Positions 1 through 7,943 of a stretch of DNA of 64,000 nucleotides are shown here, in pieces. Numbering within the stretch: position 1 is the first letter of the stretch; every line of letters begins with the position of its first letter. The notes under the pieces were generated by a model. That model was not told the origin of the DNA, did no database searches, and was given only the letters and a program-made list of their open reading frames with translations. The stretch spans positions 1 through 64,000 of the forward strand of contig NZ_JAEK01000012.1 of NCBI RefSeq assembly GCF_000518865.1, read 5' to 3'. This DNA is from Bacillus sp. J37. GTDB taxonomy: Bacteria > Bacillota > Bacilli > Bacillales > Bacillaceae. The position numbers and the translations under genes are program-made.

Positions 1-309
1 CTAACCTTTTTCGACTGTACCCTTTGTACATCCGCAAGATCTCCCAGGGTAAGACAACCATCTTTCCTCTTTTACTCGCCTGATCTACTTTACAAAGTTA
101 CGCACATCTTTTGGACTTTAACTTGTTTGGGAGTCTTATCCCTTTGTAAAGCCTTAGTATCAGATTTCTGTTCGTCGAGCCAAGATTTTATTCCACGCTT
201 CCTCCAGCCCTTATCTCACGATAAGTACCTTGCGCTTCCTTAGTGGTTGGTCGATGTGTACCCCCACAGTGGACTTTCACCACCTAGATAGTTGCCATGC
301 CTGGCACAC
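1..309 (-). mobile_element. Group II intron, class IIC type, 5' end (runs off the window)
   Basis: On the minus strand the sequence starts GTGTGCC at 309 and continues leftward off the edge. The order of short blocks (GTGTGCC, GGCATGG, GGTGAAAGTCCAC, an ACGCAAGG-like AGCGCAAGG, TGGAGGAAGCG, then GGAAAGATGG and TTACCCTGGGAG) matches my memory of the Oceanobacillus iheyensis class IIC ribozyme, domain I. It begins one base after the U-tail of the thiolase terminator, which is where class IIC introns characteristically insert. The reverse transcriptase, domains V-VI and the 3' end would lie outside the window, so intactness cannot be judged. No open reading frame is expected in this part. Confidence 0.8.
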
Positions 310-310
310 C

Positions 311-340
311 AAATAAAGGGCTAACCATCCTTAGCCCTTT
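311..340 (-). terminator. Rho-independent terminator of the thiolase gene
   Basis: A 10-bp perfect stem (AAAGGGCTAA / TTAGCCCTTT) with a six-base loop is followed by ATTTG and then the intron. It lies 6 bases past the thiolase stop codon and also marks the intron insertion site. Confidence 0.85.
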
Positions 341-345
341 ACAAT

Positions 346-1515
346 CTATCTTTCTATAAAAAGTGCTACACCAATTCCTCCGCCTACACATAAGGAGGCA
401 AGACCTTTGTTGGAATCACGGCGCTGCATTTCATGTAAAAGACTTACAACAATTCTTGAACCCGTACAACCAATAGGATGCCCCAAACTAATGCCGCTTC
501 CATTTACATTTACTTTCTCTCTGTTTAGACTTAATTGCTTTTCAACAGCAAGATATTGAGCGGCAAATGCCTCATTTATCTCGATCACATCGAGATCATC
601 TACAGACCAATCCAGTGCTTTTAATCCTTTTTGGATCGCAGGAACAGGACCTATCCCCATCATTTTTGGATCAACTCCTACTACCGTGTAGTGAGAGATC
701 GTCCCCAGGATGGTCAAGTTTCTTTTTTCCGCTTCTTCTCGGGTCATTAATACAAGTGCTGCTGCGCCATCATTTAATGTTGAAGCATTTCCAGCTGTAA
801 CCGAACCGTTTTCTTTGAAAATAGCAGGTAATGAAGCAAGTTTTTCTAATGTCACCTGTCTCGGCCCTTCATCCTGAGATATTGTTACTTCTCCCTTCCT
901 GGATTTCACCTTTATTGGGACTAGCTCATCCTTAAACTTCCCACTCTCGATGGCTGACAATGCTCGGTTTTGACTTGATAATGCAAGCTCATCCTGCTCC
1001 TGGCGTGTGATATTATAGGCTTCAGCCACATTTTCAGCTGTCTTTCCCATCATAATATGGTGAATTGGATCTTCTAATATTTCCCACACACTATCTGTCA
1101 CTTGACTGTGCTGAAGTCGCGAGCCCCAGCGATGCTGTTTTAATAAATAAGGGCTTGAACTCATCACTTCTACCCCGCCGGCGATGACAATGTTGGATTG
1201 ACCAGTTTGGATTTGCATAGCAGCAGACAGAATAGCCTGAAGACCTGATGCACATTGCCTTTGAATGGTAAATCCTGTTGTTGTATCTGGAAATTCGGCT
1301 AATAGGGCAGATGTTCGTGCTGTATTGGGCTCATCAGTCCGTTGAATACAGTGCCCTAATATCACCTCATCTACCTCATGTTTCTCAAGTTTACTTCTTT
1401 TCACCACCTCATCTAACACCGGAACAGCTAACTGGGTGGGCAACAGCTCTTTGAAAACGCCACCAAAAGTTCCGATAGGCGTTCTAACTGCAGCCGTAAT
1501 CACTACCTCGCACAT
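346..1515 (-). CDS. Acetyl-CoA acetyltransferase (thiolase)
   Basis: Thiolase-family enzyme that condenses two acyl-CoA units or cleaves 3-ketoacyl-CoA; cytosolic. The 389-residue product has the nucleophilic cysteine in QCASG (about residue 88), the GHPIGCTGSR motif near the C-terminus and the second catalytic cysteine in CVGGGIG. I chose the ATG at 1515 because AAGGGG lies seven bases before it; a GTG seven codons upstream is open but has no good ribosome binding site. Homologues in B. subtilis are YhfS and MmgA; local gene order favours a YhfS-like enzyme. With aceBA and lcfB nearby it fits fatty-acid or acetate metabolism. Whether it works in degradation or synthesis cannot be told. Confidence 0.9.
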   Translation of the reverse strand: MCEVVITAAVRTPIGTFGGVFKELLPTQLAVPVLDEVVKRSKLEKHEVDEVILGHCIQRTDEPNTARTSALLAEFPDTTTGFTIQRQCASGLQAILSAAMQIQTGQSNIVIAGGVEVMSSSPYLLKQHRWGSRLQHSQVTDSVWEILEDPIHHIMMGKTAENVAEAYNITRQEQDELALSSQNRALSAIESGKFKDELVPIKVKSRKGEVTISQDEGPRQVTLEKLASLPAIFKENGSVTAGNASTLNDGAAALVLMTREEAEKRNLTILGTISHYTVVGVDPKMMGIGPVPAIQKGLKALDWSVDDLDVIEINEAFAAQYLAVEKQLSLNREKVNVNGSGISLGHPIGCTGSRIVVSLLHEMQRRDSNKGLASLCVGGGIGVALFIER

Positions 1516-1546
1516 GTTTCCATCCCCTTTTTTCACAAATCTAATG

Positions 1547-1560
1547 TGAGCACCTGCTCA
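1547..1560. promoter_or_regulatory. Palindrome in the thiolase leader, possible operator
   Basis: TGAGCA-CC-TGCTCA is a perfect 6-bp inverted repeat between a TATAAT-like -10 (minus strand, about 1570-1575) and the thiolase ribosome binding site. That position suits a repressor. It does not match the FadR box found upstream of lcfB. Regulator unknown. Confidence 0.4.
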
Positions 1561-1656
1561 TAGTTTTATTATATGATAAGTTGCTAGAAATATGGAAAAG
1601 TCTAACTTATTTCCTTATGCTATTATCAATCTTTTACTTTCTGTATAGTACAAAAA

Positions 1657-1694
1657 AATGCTAACTCACAATAATTCTTCAATGAGTCAGCATT
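1657..1694 (-). terminator. Terminator of sipV
   Basis: On the minus strand an AATGCTGACTCA / TGAGTTAGCATT stem with one mismatch is followed by seven T. It overlaps the sipV stop codon. Confidence 0.8.
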
Positions 1695-2202
1695 ATTTTT
1701 TATCATGTACAGTTCCAATAATATCATCAATATTAACAAGACCGAAATGACGGCTGTCCCGACTTTGGATCCTGTTATCCCCAATGACAAATATATAGCC
1801 CTCCGGAATCCGGGTTTTATTCGTAATTTCCTCCAGTGTAAAGCTTCCTGTCTTTTTCATAAGGTCTATTTGATCATCTGAAGAAGTTAAAAATGGTTCT
1901 TTGACGGCGTTACCGTTCACATACAACTGATCATCCTTATAGTGTATTTCATCACCAGGTAATCCGATAATCCTCTTAATATATATTTCCTCACTGTTTG
2001 GTGGATGAAATAATATGACATCAAATCTTTTTAATGATGAAAAAATAAAACCTAATTTATTAATCGATAGCAATCGGCCTTCTTCATACGTTGGTTGCAT
2101 GGATACACCTTCAACTTTGTACTCTACGAAGACCAGGTTTTTTATAAAAATAGCCGTTAAACAAATCCCTACTGCAGTAAAAGCAATTCCTCGTTTTCTC
2201 AT
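1693..2202 (-). CDS. sipV: Type I signal peptidase
   Basis: Membrane-anchored serine/lysine protease that cleaves signal peptides from exported proteins outside the membrane. The 169 residues contain one N-terminal membrane segment (about 8-26), the catalytic serine in GVSMQPT (Ser34), the catalytic lysine in YIKRIIGLPGD (Lys76) and the box E motif GDNRIQSRDSR. The length and single anchor match the short Bacillus SipV/SipS type rather than the longer enterobacterial form. The start at 2202 is preceded by AGGAGG. It is 15 bases behind yhjE and probably cotranscribed with it, the same pairing as yhjE-sipV in B. subtilis. A strong terminator follows. Confidence 0.93.
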   Translation of the reverse strand: MRKRGIAFTAVGICLTAIFIKNLVFVEYKVEGVSMQPTYEEGRLLSINKLGFIFSSLKRFDVILFHPPNSEEIYIKRIIGLPGDEIHYKDDQLYVNGNAVKEPFLTSSDDQIDLMKKTGSFTLEEITNKTRIPEGYIFVIGDNRIQSRDSRHFGLVNIDDIIGTVHDKK

Positions 2203-2217
2203 ACAACCTCCTAGAGA

Positions 2218-2835
2218 TTAGCTCCCTCTTTTTCTTGTTGTCATTGTTGTATTTAAACGCTTTTCCACCTGCTTGCCTACAAGCCATAATAAGAAAATGA
2301 CCACTCCTGCAATGGCTGCTCTTGTTGGTTGAGTAATCAGAGCCCGCAGGTCCTGACCAATAAAACTCACCATAAAAATCATAACAAGTTTGCCTGATAA
2401 AACAGCCAAAATAAATTGCCAATAGCTTATTCGTGAAAGTCCTGCCACTACATTAATTGCAGCAGAAGGAGTAAAAGGAAAACACAAGATAAGAAAAAGT
2501 GGACTAAAGCCTCTGCGTTCAATCCAAGTTAAAAGTCTCCTCATTCCTTTTTTTTCTTTAATCTTTTGGATCCATCTCCACTTGCCTAGCTTTCTCATGA
2601 TAATAAATACAATAATAGCGCCTGAACAAGCACCTATCCAAGACAATAAGAATCCCATCCAAAGTCCAAATGAATTAACATTTGCAACAATAAAAACGAC
2701 AAGTGGCAAAAATGGGAAAAATGCTTCTAACAAAGGCAATAATATCGCAAAAAATGGACCAAATGAACGATATGTCTCAAAAACTTCCATTAATTGTTCT
2801 AAAGTAAAAATATCCTGCAGTGTCTCCAATATCAT
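2218..2835 (-). CDS. yhjE: TVP38/TMEM64 (VTT domain) membrane protein, YhjE type
   Basis: Integral membrane protein of 205 residues with a SNARE-associated/VTT (DedA-like) domain. Visible features are the hydrophobic stretches at about 28-50, 55-75, 110-135, 140-165 and 175-192 and the family signature around GFSPLFLILCFPFTPSAAINVVAGLS, with the charged and proline residues typical of the re-entrant loop. VTT proteins are now linked to lipid scrambling or transport, but the role of this member is not known. It is first in a two-gene operon with sipV. It is divergent from yhjD, so the 2836-2992 gap should carry both promoters. Confidence 0.85.
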   Translation of the reverse strand: MILETLQDIFTLEQLMEVFETYRSFGPFFAILLPLLEAFFPFLPLVVFIVANVNSFGLWMGFLLSWIGACSGAIIVFIIMRKLGKWRWIQKIKEKKGMRRLLTWIERRGFSPLFLILCFPFTPSAAINVVAGLSRISYWQFILAVLSGKLVMIFMVSFIGQDLRALITQPTRAAIAGVVIFLLWLVGKQVEKRLNTTMTTRKRGS

Positions 2836-2992
2836 CCAAAACTCCTCAAATATCCTTTGTCTCTATTGTACACACTTATATAAAAACTTAAAAGAAAGAA
2901 CATAATCTTAAGTGACATACTTGCGAACATATACATCATCATTTATAATAAAAACAGAACACTTGTTCTATTCTTTGTAGGAGGTCTTTTTT

Positions 2993-3352
2993 ATGACAAG
3001 AATTCCAAATGACATCAGAGACATGATTGAACAGTCTATTTACTTACCGATGGCTGTTTCCATCTTCAACAGAGATTTAGCTGTCATTGAACAAAGTCCT
3101 TTTAAATTACATCGACCATACTTAGCCATTGTTGAAGAATCACTAAAACTTGCACAAAAAGATTTGTCAGAAATAAAACGTGAGCTTTATAAACGTAACA
3201 TTAAAGTTCACCAAGTTGAACGCGATGAAGCATTTACTCTCTATTCTTTTATTTATAACGGCTATGAAGAGAAACACAATTATTTTAATCCGAGAATCAG
3301 AAACAAAGTCTCTGAAATAATGGAGGAATACTTATTTAAACCAGAGAAATAA
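2993..3352 (+). CDS. yhjD: YhjD family protein of unknown function
   Basis: A soluble, mostly helical 119-residue protein that matches Bacillus YhjD in length and gene position, next to yhjE-sipV and comK. It has no membrane segment or signal peptide. Repeated short charged helices (for example SLKLAQKDLSEIKRELYKR) suggest a small coiled or bundle fold. AGGAGG is placed nine bases before the ATG. The function of the family is not known to me, and nothing in the sequence gives one. Confidence 0.75.
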   Translation: MTRIPNDIRDMIEQSIYLPMAVSIFNRDLAVIEQSPFKLHRPYLAIVEESLKLAQKDLSEIKRELYKRNIKVHQVERDEAFTLYSFIYNGYEEKHNYFNPRIRNKVSEIMEEYLFKPEK

Positions 3353-3369
3353 CGTAACTTGCAAATGAA

Positions 3370-3424
3370 GATAGCTCATGTCCCTCAAACCGGGTGTATA
3401 CCCAATCTTATTAGGTGAGCTATC
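3370..3424. other. Nested inverted repeat between yhjD and comK
   Basis: Outer arms GATAGCTCA / TGAGCTATC (9 bp, perfect) enclose a short inner GGGT-gtat-ACCC hairpin. No U-run follows on the plus strand, so it is not a standard terminator. It could terminate both convergent genes or belong to a small RNA. Confidence 0.4.
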
Positions 3425-3509
3425 ATCATAATGGTAAAAGTTAAGTTGATTTAGAATGTAGGTTATCCCTTCCACTTTTCATATTTATATTCCAAGTTTG
3501 ATTATTTTA

Positions 3510-4082
3510 TCAGAAACGATTCATTTTTCTAATGATTTGTTCATAGAAAGCATTTATCTCCTTTTCGTCTTTCGGTAAAAGCAACATATTTATTTTTCGT
3601 TGCTCCTGTTCAATTCGAGAAGAAATAACCGCTCTTAATTGAGCAGTTCGGAACAGCTGATTTTCAAATGAACCGACAGACATAGGAACTGTAATTTGCT
3701 TCCCATTTGTAAAAGTAATTTCTGTATCATGTTCTTTCGTCGCTTTGTACTCTTTCACAAAACTATGCGCGATCCATGCACAATTGACTTTAGTTGAGGC
3801 GGCTGTAGGAAAAAAATAGATCGAATTTGCTGGATCAATAACAACAGGCGGCTTATGTGTAATATTAGCTATATCTTTGGACCCGGTTTTTCTCCCACTA
3901 TAACTGCTGCCAAAATAACGACAACTTTGATCAATGACTTCCATCGGACGTTTTTCAACAAAGATCTCTTGCTCATATTCCAATATTTCTGAGCAAAACT
4001 TATTTTCCCCAGGTAAAATTGCCATTGTAAAACGATTAATAAAATAATCATCTACTCTTTCTTTTGTTAAATCCTTCGCCAT
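3510..4082 (-). CDS. comK: Competence transcription factor ComK
   Basis: DNA-binding master regulator of genetic competence that activates DNA-uptake and recombination genes by binding AT-boxes. The 190-residue protein aligns by eye with B. subtilis ComK (192 aa): the N-terminal region has EILEYEQEIFVEKRPMEVIDQSCRYFGSSYSGR, followed by THKPPVVIDP and the core VNCAWIAHSFV. The start at 4082 has AGAGGTG placed seven bases before it. The usual neighbour yhzC lies nearby on the other strand. I could not find a clear pair of ComK boxes (AAAA-N5-TTTT) in the 100 bases upstream, so autoactivation is not evident. Full length, with no sign of truncation. Confidence 0.93.
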   Translation of the reverse strand: MAKDLTKERVDDYFINRFTMAILPGENKFCSEILEYEQEIFVEKRPMEVIDQSCRYFGSSYSGRKTGSKDIANITHKPPVVIDPANSIYFFPTAASTKVNCAWIAHSFVKEYKATKEHDTEITFTNGKQITVPMSVGSFENQLFRTAQLRAVISSRIEQEQRKINMLLLPKDEKEINAFYEQIIRKMNRF

Positions 4083-4185
4083 TTTTTACACCTCTTTTAA
4101 TATTTTTTAGGTAATTTATCCCATAAATTCAATCTATCATGTCTTTTTTTAGATATCTACACATTTACAAAAACTCCACAAAAAA

Positions 4186-4218
4186 ATGACTTCTTTTACA
4201 TTCCTGTAAAGAAGTCAT
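4186..4218 (-). terminator. Terminator between the 42-codon gene and comK
   Basis: ATGACTTCTTTAC / GTAAAAGAAGTCAT stem, one bulged base, followed by seven T on the minus strand. It overlaps the stop codon of the small gene and separates it from comK transcription. Confidence 0.85.
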
Positions 4219-4343
4219 TCTTTTTCATTTATATCAGCCGATCCATCATTTGGTTCATTTTGAAACCCATCAAGATTCATTTCTATGCCAAAAACCGGAT
4301 TTAAAGGAGTTGGGGACAATTCCTTCTCTCTTTCTTTTTTCAT
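4215..4343 (-). CDS. Small hypothetical protein, 42 aa, upstream of comK
   Basis: The frame from ATG at 4343 to TGA at 4215 encodes a hydrophilic peptide starting MKKEREKELSPTPLNPVFG and ending with an acidic tail (DINEKE). AAAAGGATGTG lies just upstream as a ribosome binding site and a strong terminator overlaps the stop, which together support a real transcription unit. No membrane segment, signal peptide or cysteine is present. I do not recognise the family. It sits between comK and yhzC, so a stationary-phase role is possible but is only inference. Confidence 0.6.
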   Translation of the reverse strand: MKKEREKELSPTPLNPVFGIEMNLDGFQNEPNDGSADINEKE

Positions 4344-4498
4344 GACATCACATCCTTTTAAAATAGCTTCTCCCTTTGTAAGGTTTTCATACATAGATCA
4401 AAATATTCCTGTTAAATTTTTTAAAAATTTTAACAATTTAGTTGATTTTCCAGTTTAAATTCCATACAATATAAAAAAGGCATCAGGGGTGATATTTC

Positions 4499-4732
4499 AT
4501 GAAAAATAAAAAGTCATCGTACACTGAAATCATGAAGTCCCGTAACACGAAAAACGTTCCATCCGAGCAACCTGTATTAGACATGTATATTCAAATGATT
4601 TTGGATGAAGCGCTGTTTAACAGGAAGAAATCATTGCTAGAAGAACGTATCAATGATGCACTTGACACAAAGAACAAAACAGAATTTATGAAACTATCAA
4701 AAGAATACAGAGGAATGCGTAAGTTAGGATAA
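4499..4732 (+). CDS. yhzC: IDEAL domain protein YhzC
   Basis: A 77-residue protein whose C-terminal half carries the IDEAL domain seen at the ends of YpiB and related Bacillus proteins: MILDEALFNRKKSLLEERINDALDTKN followed by EFMKLSKEYRGM. IDEAL domains are short helical modules of unclear role, some in regulators of protein turnover or competence proteins. The length and position next to comK match B. subtilis yhzC. GGGGTGATATTTC precedes the ATG. A second IDEAL protein in this window is at 21590-21808. Confidence 0.85.
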   Translation: MKNKKSSYTEIMKSRNTKNVPSEQPVLDMYIQMILDEALFNRKKSLLEERINDALDTKNKTEFMKLSKEYRGMRKLG

Positions 4733-4760
4733 AGATCGCCGAAAGGTGATCTTTATTTTT
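4731..4760 (+). terminator. Terminator of yhzC
   Basis: AAAGATC-GCC-gaaa-GGT-GATCTTT hairpin followed by ATTTTT directly after the yhzC stop codon. Confidence 0.85.
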
Positions 4761-4778
4761 GGTTCCTAAACATTCCTC

Positions 4779-4808
4779 TTAGGCCCAGCATCATATTGCT
4801 GGGCCTAA
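4779..4808. terminator. Convergent hairpin between yhzC and aceA
   Basis: A perfect 12-bp GC-rich stem (TTAGGCCCAGCA / TGCTGGGCCTAA) with a six-base loop. It sits just past the aceA stop codon and probably ends aceBA transcription, although no T-run follows on the minus strand. Confidence 0.65.
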
Positions 4809-4815
4809 GACTGTT

Positions 4816-6099
4816 TTATGCATCCATAAACTGTTCTGCCTCAGTCGATCCCTTTAAAGCAGTCGTTGAAGATGTACCACCGGTAATGGTTTGTGCTACC
4901 TCATCAAAGTAACCTGTTCCAACTTCACGTTGATGTCTTGTTGCTGTATATCCATAAACCTCACTGGCAAATTCATTTTGCTGAAGCTCTGAATAAGCAG
5001 CCATTCCGCGGGTTTTATATCCACGAGCAAGCTCGAACATACTGTGATTCAGAGCGTGGAAGCCGGCGAGTGTTACGAATTGGAACTTGTATCCCATCTT
5101 AGAAATTTCTTTTTGAAAATTTGCGATGGTTTGGTCATCAAGCTTTTTCTTCCAATTAAACGATGGCGAGCAATTATAGGCTAGTAATTTACCAGGATAT
5201 TTTTTATGAATCGCATCAGCAAATCGCTTTGCCTGTTCAAGATTCGGTTCAGATGTTTCACACCAAATTAAGTCAGCATAAGGTGCATAAGATACCCCTC
5301 TGTTTATCGCTTGATCAATGCCTGGCCGGGTACGATAAAATCCTTCAACAGTACGTTCTCCTGTAATAAATTCGTGATCAGCTGAATCCACATCACTCGT
5401 AATTAAGTCTGCTGCATCTGCATCGGTTCGAGCAATAATAATCGTCGGAACCCCCATTACATCTGCTGCTAACCGGGCTGAGATTAAATTTTTCACAGCC
5501 GTTTGAGTTGGAAGTAATACCTTGCCCCCTAAATGGCCGCATTTCTTTTCTGATGATAATTGATCCTCAAAGTGAACACCTGCCGCACCTGCTTCAATCA
5601 TGGCTTTCATTAATTCAAATACGTTTAACTGACCTCCAAAACCTGCTTCAGCATCTGCCACTATGGGAGCAAACCAATCAATATTACCTTCACCTTCAAG
5701 ATGCTGAATTTGATCTGCGCGTTGAAGTGCTTGATTAATTCGTTTAACAACATGCGGTACACTGTTTGCCGGGTATAAACTTTGATCGGGATACATATTT
5801 CCTGAAAGATTTGCGTCAGCTGCAACCTGCCAGCCGCTTAAATAAATAGCCTTTAACCCTGCTTTTACTTGTTGTACAGCTTGATTTCCAGTTAATGCTC
5901 CTAGCGCATGAATATAGTCTTCTTCATGAAGATACTTCCATAGCTTTTGGGCTCCACGTCTTGCCAGTGTATGTTCAACTTCAATAGAACCTCTTAAACG
6001 AATGACTTCTTTTGCACCATATGTCCGAGTAATTCCTTCCCATCTTTTATCACACGCCCAGCTTTCTTGTAATGCTTCAACCCTTGTTTGACCGTTCAT
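4816..6099 (-). CDS. aceA: Isocitrate lyase
   Basis: Cleaves isocitrate to glyoxylate and succinate, the first step of the glyoxylate shunt needed for growth on acetate or fatty acids; cytosolic. The 427-residue enzyme carries the catalytic signature KKCGHL (Cys187), the Mg-binding [11 protein letters not shown] segment and the C-terminal TGTGYFDEV-like GTGYFDEV motif. I chose ATG at 6099 because GGGGGA precedes it at the right distance; an ATG six codons earlier overlaps that ribosome binding site. It follows aceB by 42 bases in one operon. B. subtilis 168 lacks this shunt, so the operon separates this organism from that strain. Confidence 0.95.
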   Translation of the reverse strand: MNGQTRVEALQESWACDKRWEGITRTYGAKEVIRLRGSIEVEHTLARRGAQKLWKYLHEEDYIHALGALTGNQAVQQVKAGLKAIYLSGWQVAADANLSGNMYPDQSLYPANSVPHVVKRINQALQRADQIQHLEGEGNIDWFAPIVADAEAGFGGQLNVFELMKAMIEAGAAGVHFEDQLSSEKKCGHLGGKVLLPTQTAVKNLISARLAADVMGVPTIIIARTDADAADLITSDVDSADHEFITGERTVEGFYRTRPGIDQAINRGVSYAPYADLIWCETSEPNLEQAKRFADAIHKKYPGKLLAYNCSPSFNWKKKLDDQTIANFQKEISKMGYKFQFVTLAGFHALNHSMFELARGYKTRGMAAYSELQQNEFASEVYGYTATRHQREVGTGYFDEVAQTITGGTSSTTALKGSTEAEQFMDA

Positions 6100-6141
6100 T
6101 TCAAATCCCCCATTCAATTTTTTCAGTCCCCTTTATCCCAC

Positions 6142-7731
6142 TTAAATCATTTCATAACTTGGTATCGTTAAGAAATCTATAAAATGATCTTCTTTTACGA
6201 GCAGATCGAAAATAGTGATTGCTTCTTCAAACTTGCCTTTTTGATAGGAAATATCACCGATTCTTTCTCTTATATGTTGAACCTCTTCATCTCTTAATTT
6301 CTCATATAACTCTATTGTAAGTTTTCGACCATCTTCTAAAATCCCTTTTGGATGGCGAATCCATTGCCACACTTGTGCCCGTGATATCTCTGCTGTTGCT
6401 GCATCCTCCATTAAATGATGAATGGGAGCTGCACCTCTACCACTCAACCATGATGCGATATATTGAATGCCTACATTGATATTGATTCTGACTCCTTCCT
6501 CTGTAATAATTCCGTCTGGTACTTCCAGGAGATCATATGCAGTTACCTGAACATCATCTCTTTTGCTATGAATTTGATTAGGTGTTTTCATATGCTCATT
6601 AAAAACATCCATAGCAACTTGAACTAGTGCCGGGTGAGCGACCCAGGTTCCGTCATGACCATCTGTAGCTTCTCTTTCTTTGTCTAATCTGACTTTTTCA
6701 AATGCACGGCCATTTGCTTCTGGATTGTTTTTCACTGGAATTTGTGCTGCCATACCGCCAATCGCATGAACATTTCGCTTATGACATGTTTGAATTGCTA
6801 ATAACGAATAAGACCTCATAAAATGAACGGTCATTGTCACTTGGACACGATCAGGCAGAATAACAGATTCACAGTTTCGCAGTTTTTTTAAATAACTAAA
6901 GATATAGTCCCAACGACCACAATTTAAGCCTGCTGAGTGTTCTTTTAACTCAAACAGAATTTCATCCATTTCAAAAGCTGCCATGATCGTCTCAATGAGA
7001 ACCGTGGCTTTTATCGTTCCTCTTGGAATATTTAATTCATCTTGCGCAAAACAAAACACATCATTCCAAAGTCTTGCTTCTTGATGACTTTCTAATTTCG
7101 GTAAATAGAAATAGGGGCCGCTCTCTCTTTCTACAAGCTCTCCCGCATTATGAAAAAAGAACAAACCAAAGTCTACTAAACTTGCTGATACCCGATTCCC
7201 ATCAATCTCGATATGTTTTTCATCAAGATGCCACCCTCTAGGTCGAACCTTTAGTGTTGCAATACTATTGTTCAATTGATAAGTTTTACCGCCTTCACTT
7301 GTATAAGAAATGGATCGAAGAACTGCATCTCTTAAATTAATCTGGCCGCGTATGATGTTTTCCCAACTTGGAGATGTTGCATCCTCAAAATCAGCCATAT
7401 ACACTTTCGCTCCGGAATTAAATGCATTGATCACCATTTTGCGATCAACTGGACCTGTAATTTCCACTCGCCTATCCTGAAGATCATCAGGTATGGGAGA
7501 AACAGTCCAACTTCCTTTTCTAATATGCTCCGTTTCCGGTAAAAATCCCGGTAGTTTGCCATTGTCAATTTCCCGTTGTCTTTTCACCCGTTGCTGTAAC
7601 AGTTCACGTCTACGACTTCCAAACGTCCTCTCAAGCTTCTCAATGAATTGCAGCGCCTCAGGTGTTAAAACTTGATGAAATTCAGCCTCCATGTTTCCAA
7701 CAATTTTACAACCTGTCATCTGTGTAGCCAT
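6142..7731 (-). CDS. aceB: Malate synthase A
   Basis: Condenses glyoxylate with acetyl-CoA to malate, the second enzyme of the glyoxylate shunt. The 529-residue length matches the malate synthase A family (about 530). Recognisable segments include VTGP-type [35 protein letters not shown] and the conserved [17 protein letters not shown] motif with its catalytic arginine and metal-binding acids. An upstream in-frame extension of 41 codons reads into AT-rich promoter-like sequence, so I use the ATG at 7731, preceded by AGAGGTG at a somewhat long 11 bases. It heads the aceBA operon. Confidence 0.93.
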   Translation of the reverse strand: MATQMTGCKIVGNMEAEFHQVLTPEALQFIEKLERTFGSRRRELLQQRVKRQREIDNGKLPGFLPETEHIRKGSWTVSPIPDDLQDRRVEITGPVDRKMVINAFNSGAKVYMADFEDATSPSWENIIRGQINLRDAVLRSISYTSEGGKTYQLNNSIATLKVRPRGWHLDEKHIEIDGNRVSASLVDFGLFFFHNAGELVERESGPYFYLPKLESHQEARLWNDVFCFAQDELNIPRGTIKATVLIETIMAAFEMDEILFELKEHSAGLNCGRWDYIFSYLKKLRNCESVILPDRVQVTMTVHFMRSYSLLAIQTCHKRNVHAIGGMAAQIPVKNNPEANGRAFEKVRLDKEREATDGHDGTWVAHPALVQVAMDVFNEHMKTPNQIHSKRDDVQVTAYDLLEVPDGIITEEGVRININVGIQYIASWLSGRGAAPIHHLMEDAATAEISRAQVWQWIRHPKGILEDGRKLTIELYEKLRDEEVQHIRERIGDISYQKGKFEEAITIFDLLVKEDHFIDFLTIPSYEMI

Positions 7732-7756
7732 TTGTGTAACAACACCTCTCATATAA

Positions 7757-7780
7757 TTGTTATAATACAGTTTGTTATTA
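7757..7780. promoter_or_regulatory. Direct repeat in the aceB promoter region
   Basis: TTGTTATAA and TTGTTATTA stand 15 bases apart on the plus strand, just upstream of the aceB ribosome binding site. They overlap a likely minus-strand -10 (TATTAT). They could be an operator, but AT-richness makes chance repeats common. Confidence 0.3.
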
Positions 7781-7883
7781 CTAAAACTAATATATAACAG
7801 TTGAGAAAAAATTGGAACATTTTTCTTTAAAAAAGTTAAATTATTTAAAACCACTTCACTAGAATGTTCAGTTGACTAAAGAA

Positions 7884-7919
7884 AAAAGGCCTATGCAGTA
7901 AACATGCACAGACCCTTTT
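7884..7919 (-). terminator. Terminator of yhfN
   Basis: On the minus strand an imperfect hairpin from AAAAGGGTCTGTGCA to TGCATAGGCCTTTT ends in a T-run. It lies just past the yhfN stop codon. Confidence 0.7.
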
Positions 7920-7943
7920 ATTGTTATAAAACAGATTATTTAT

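Noticed and set aside
567-800. Open frame on the plus strand inside the thiolase gene
   Set aside because: It is antisense to a clear thiolase, has no ribosome binding site and low-complexity composition.
3870-4186. ComK boxes upstream of comK
   Set aside because: No AAAA-N5-TTTT pair with correct spacing was found; only AT-rich stretches.
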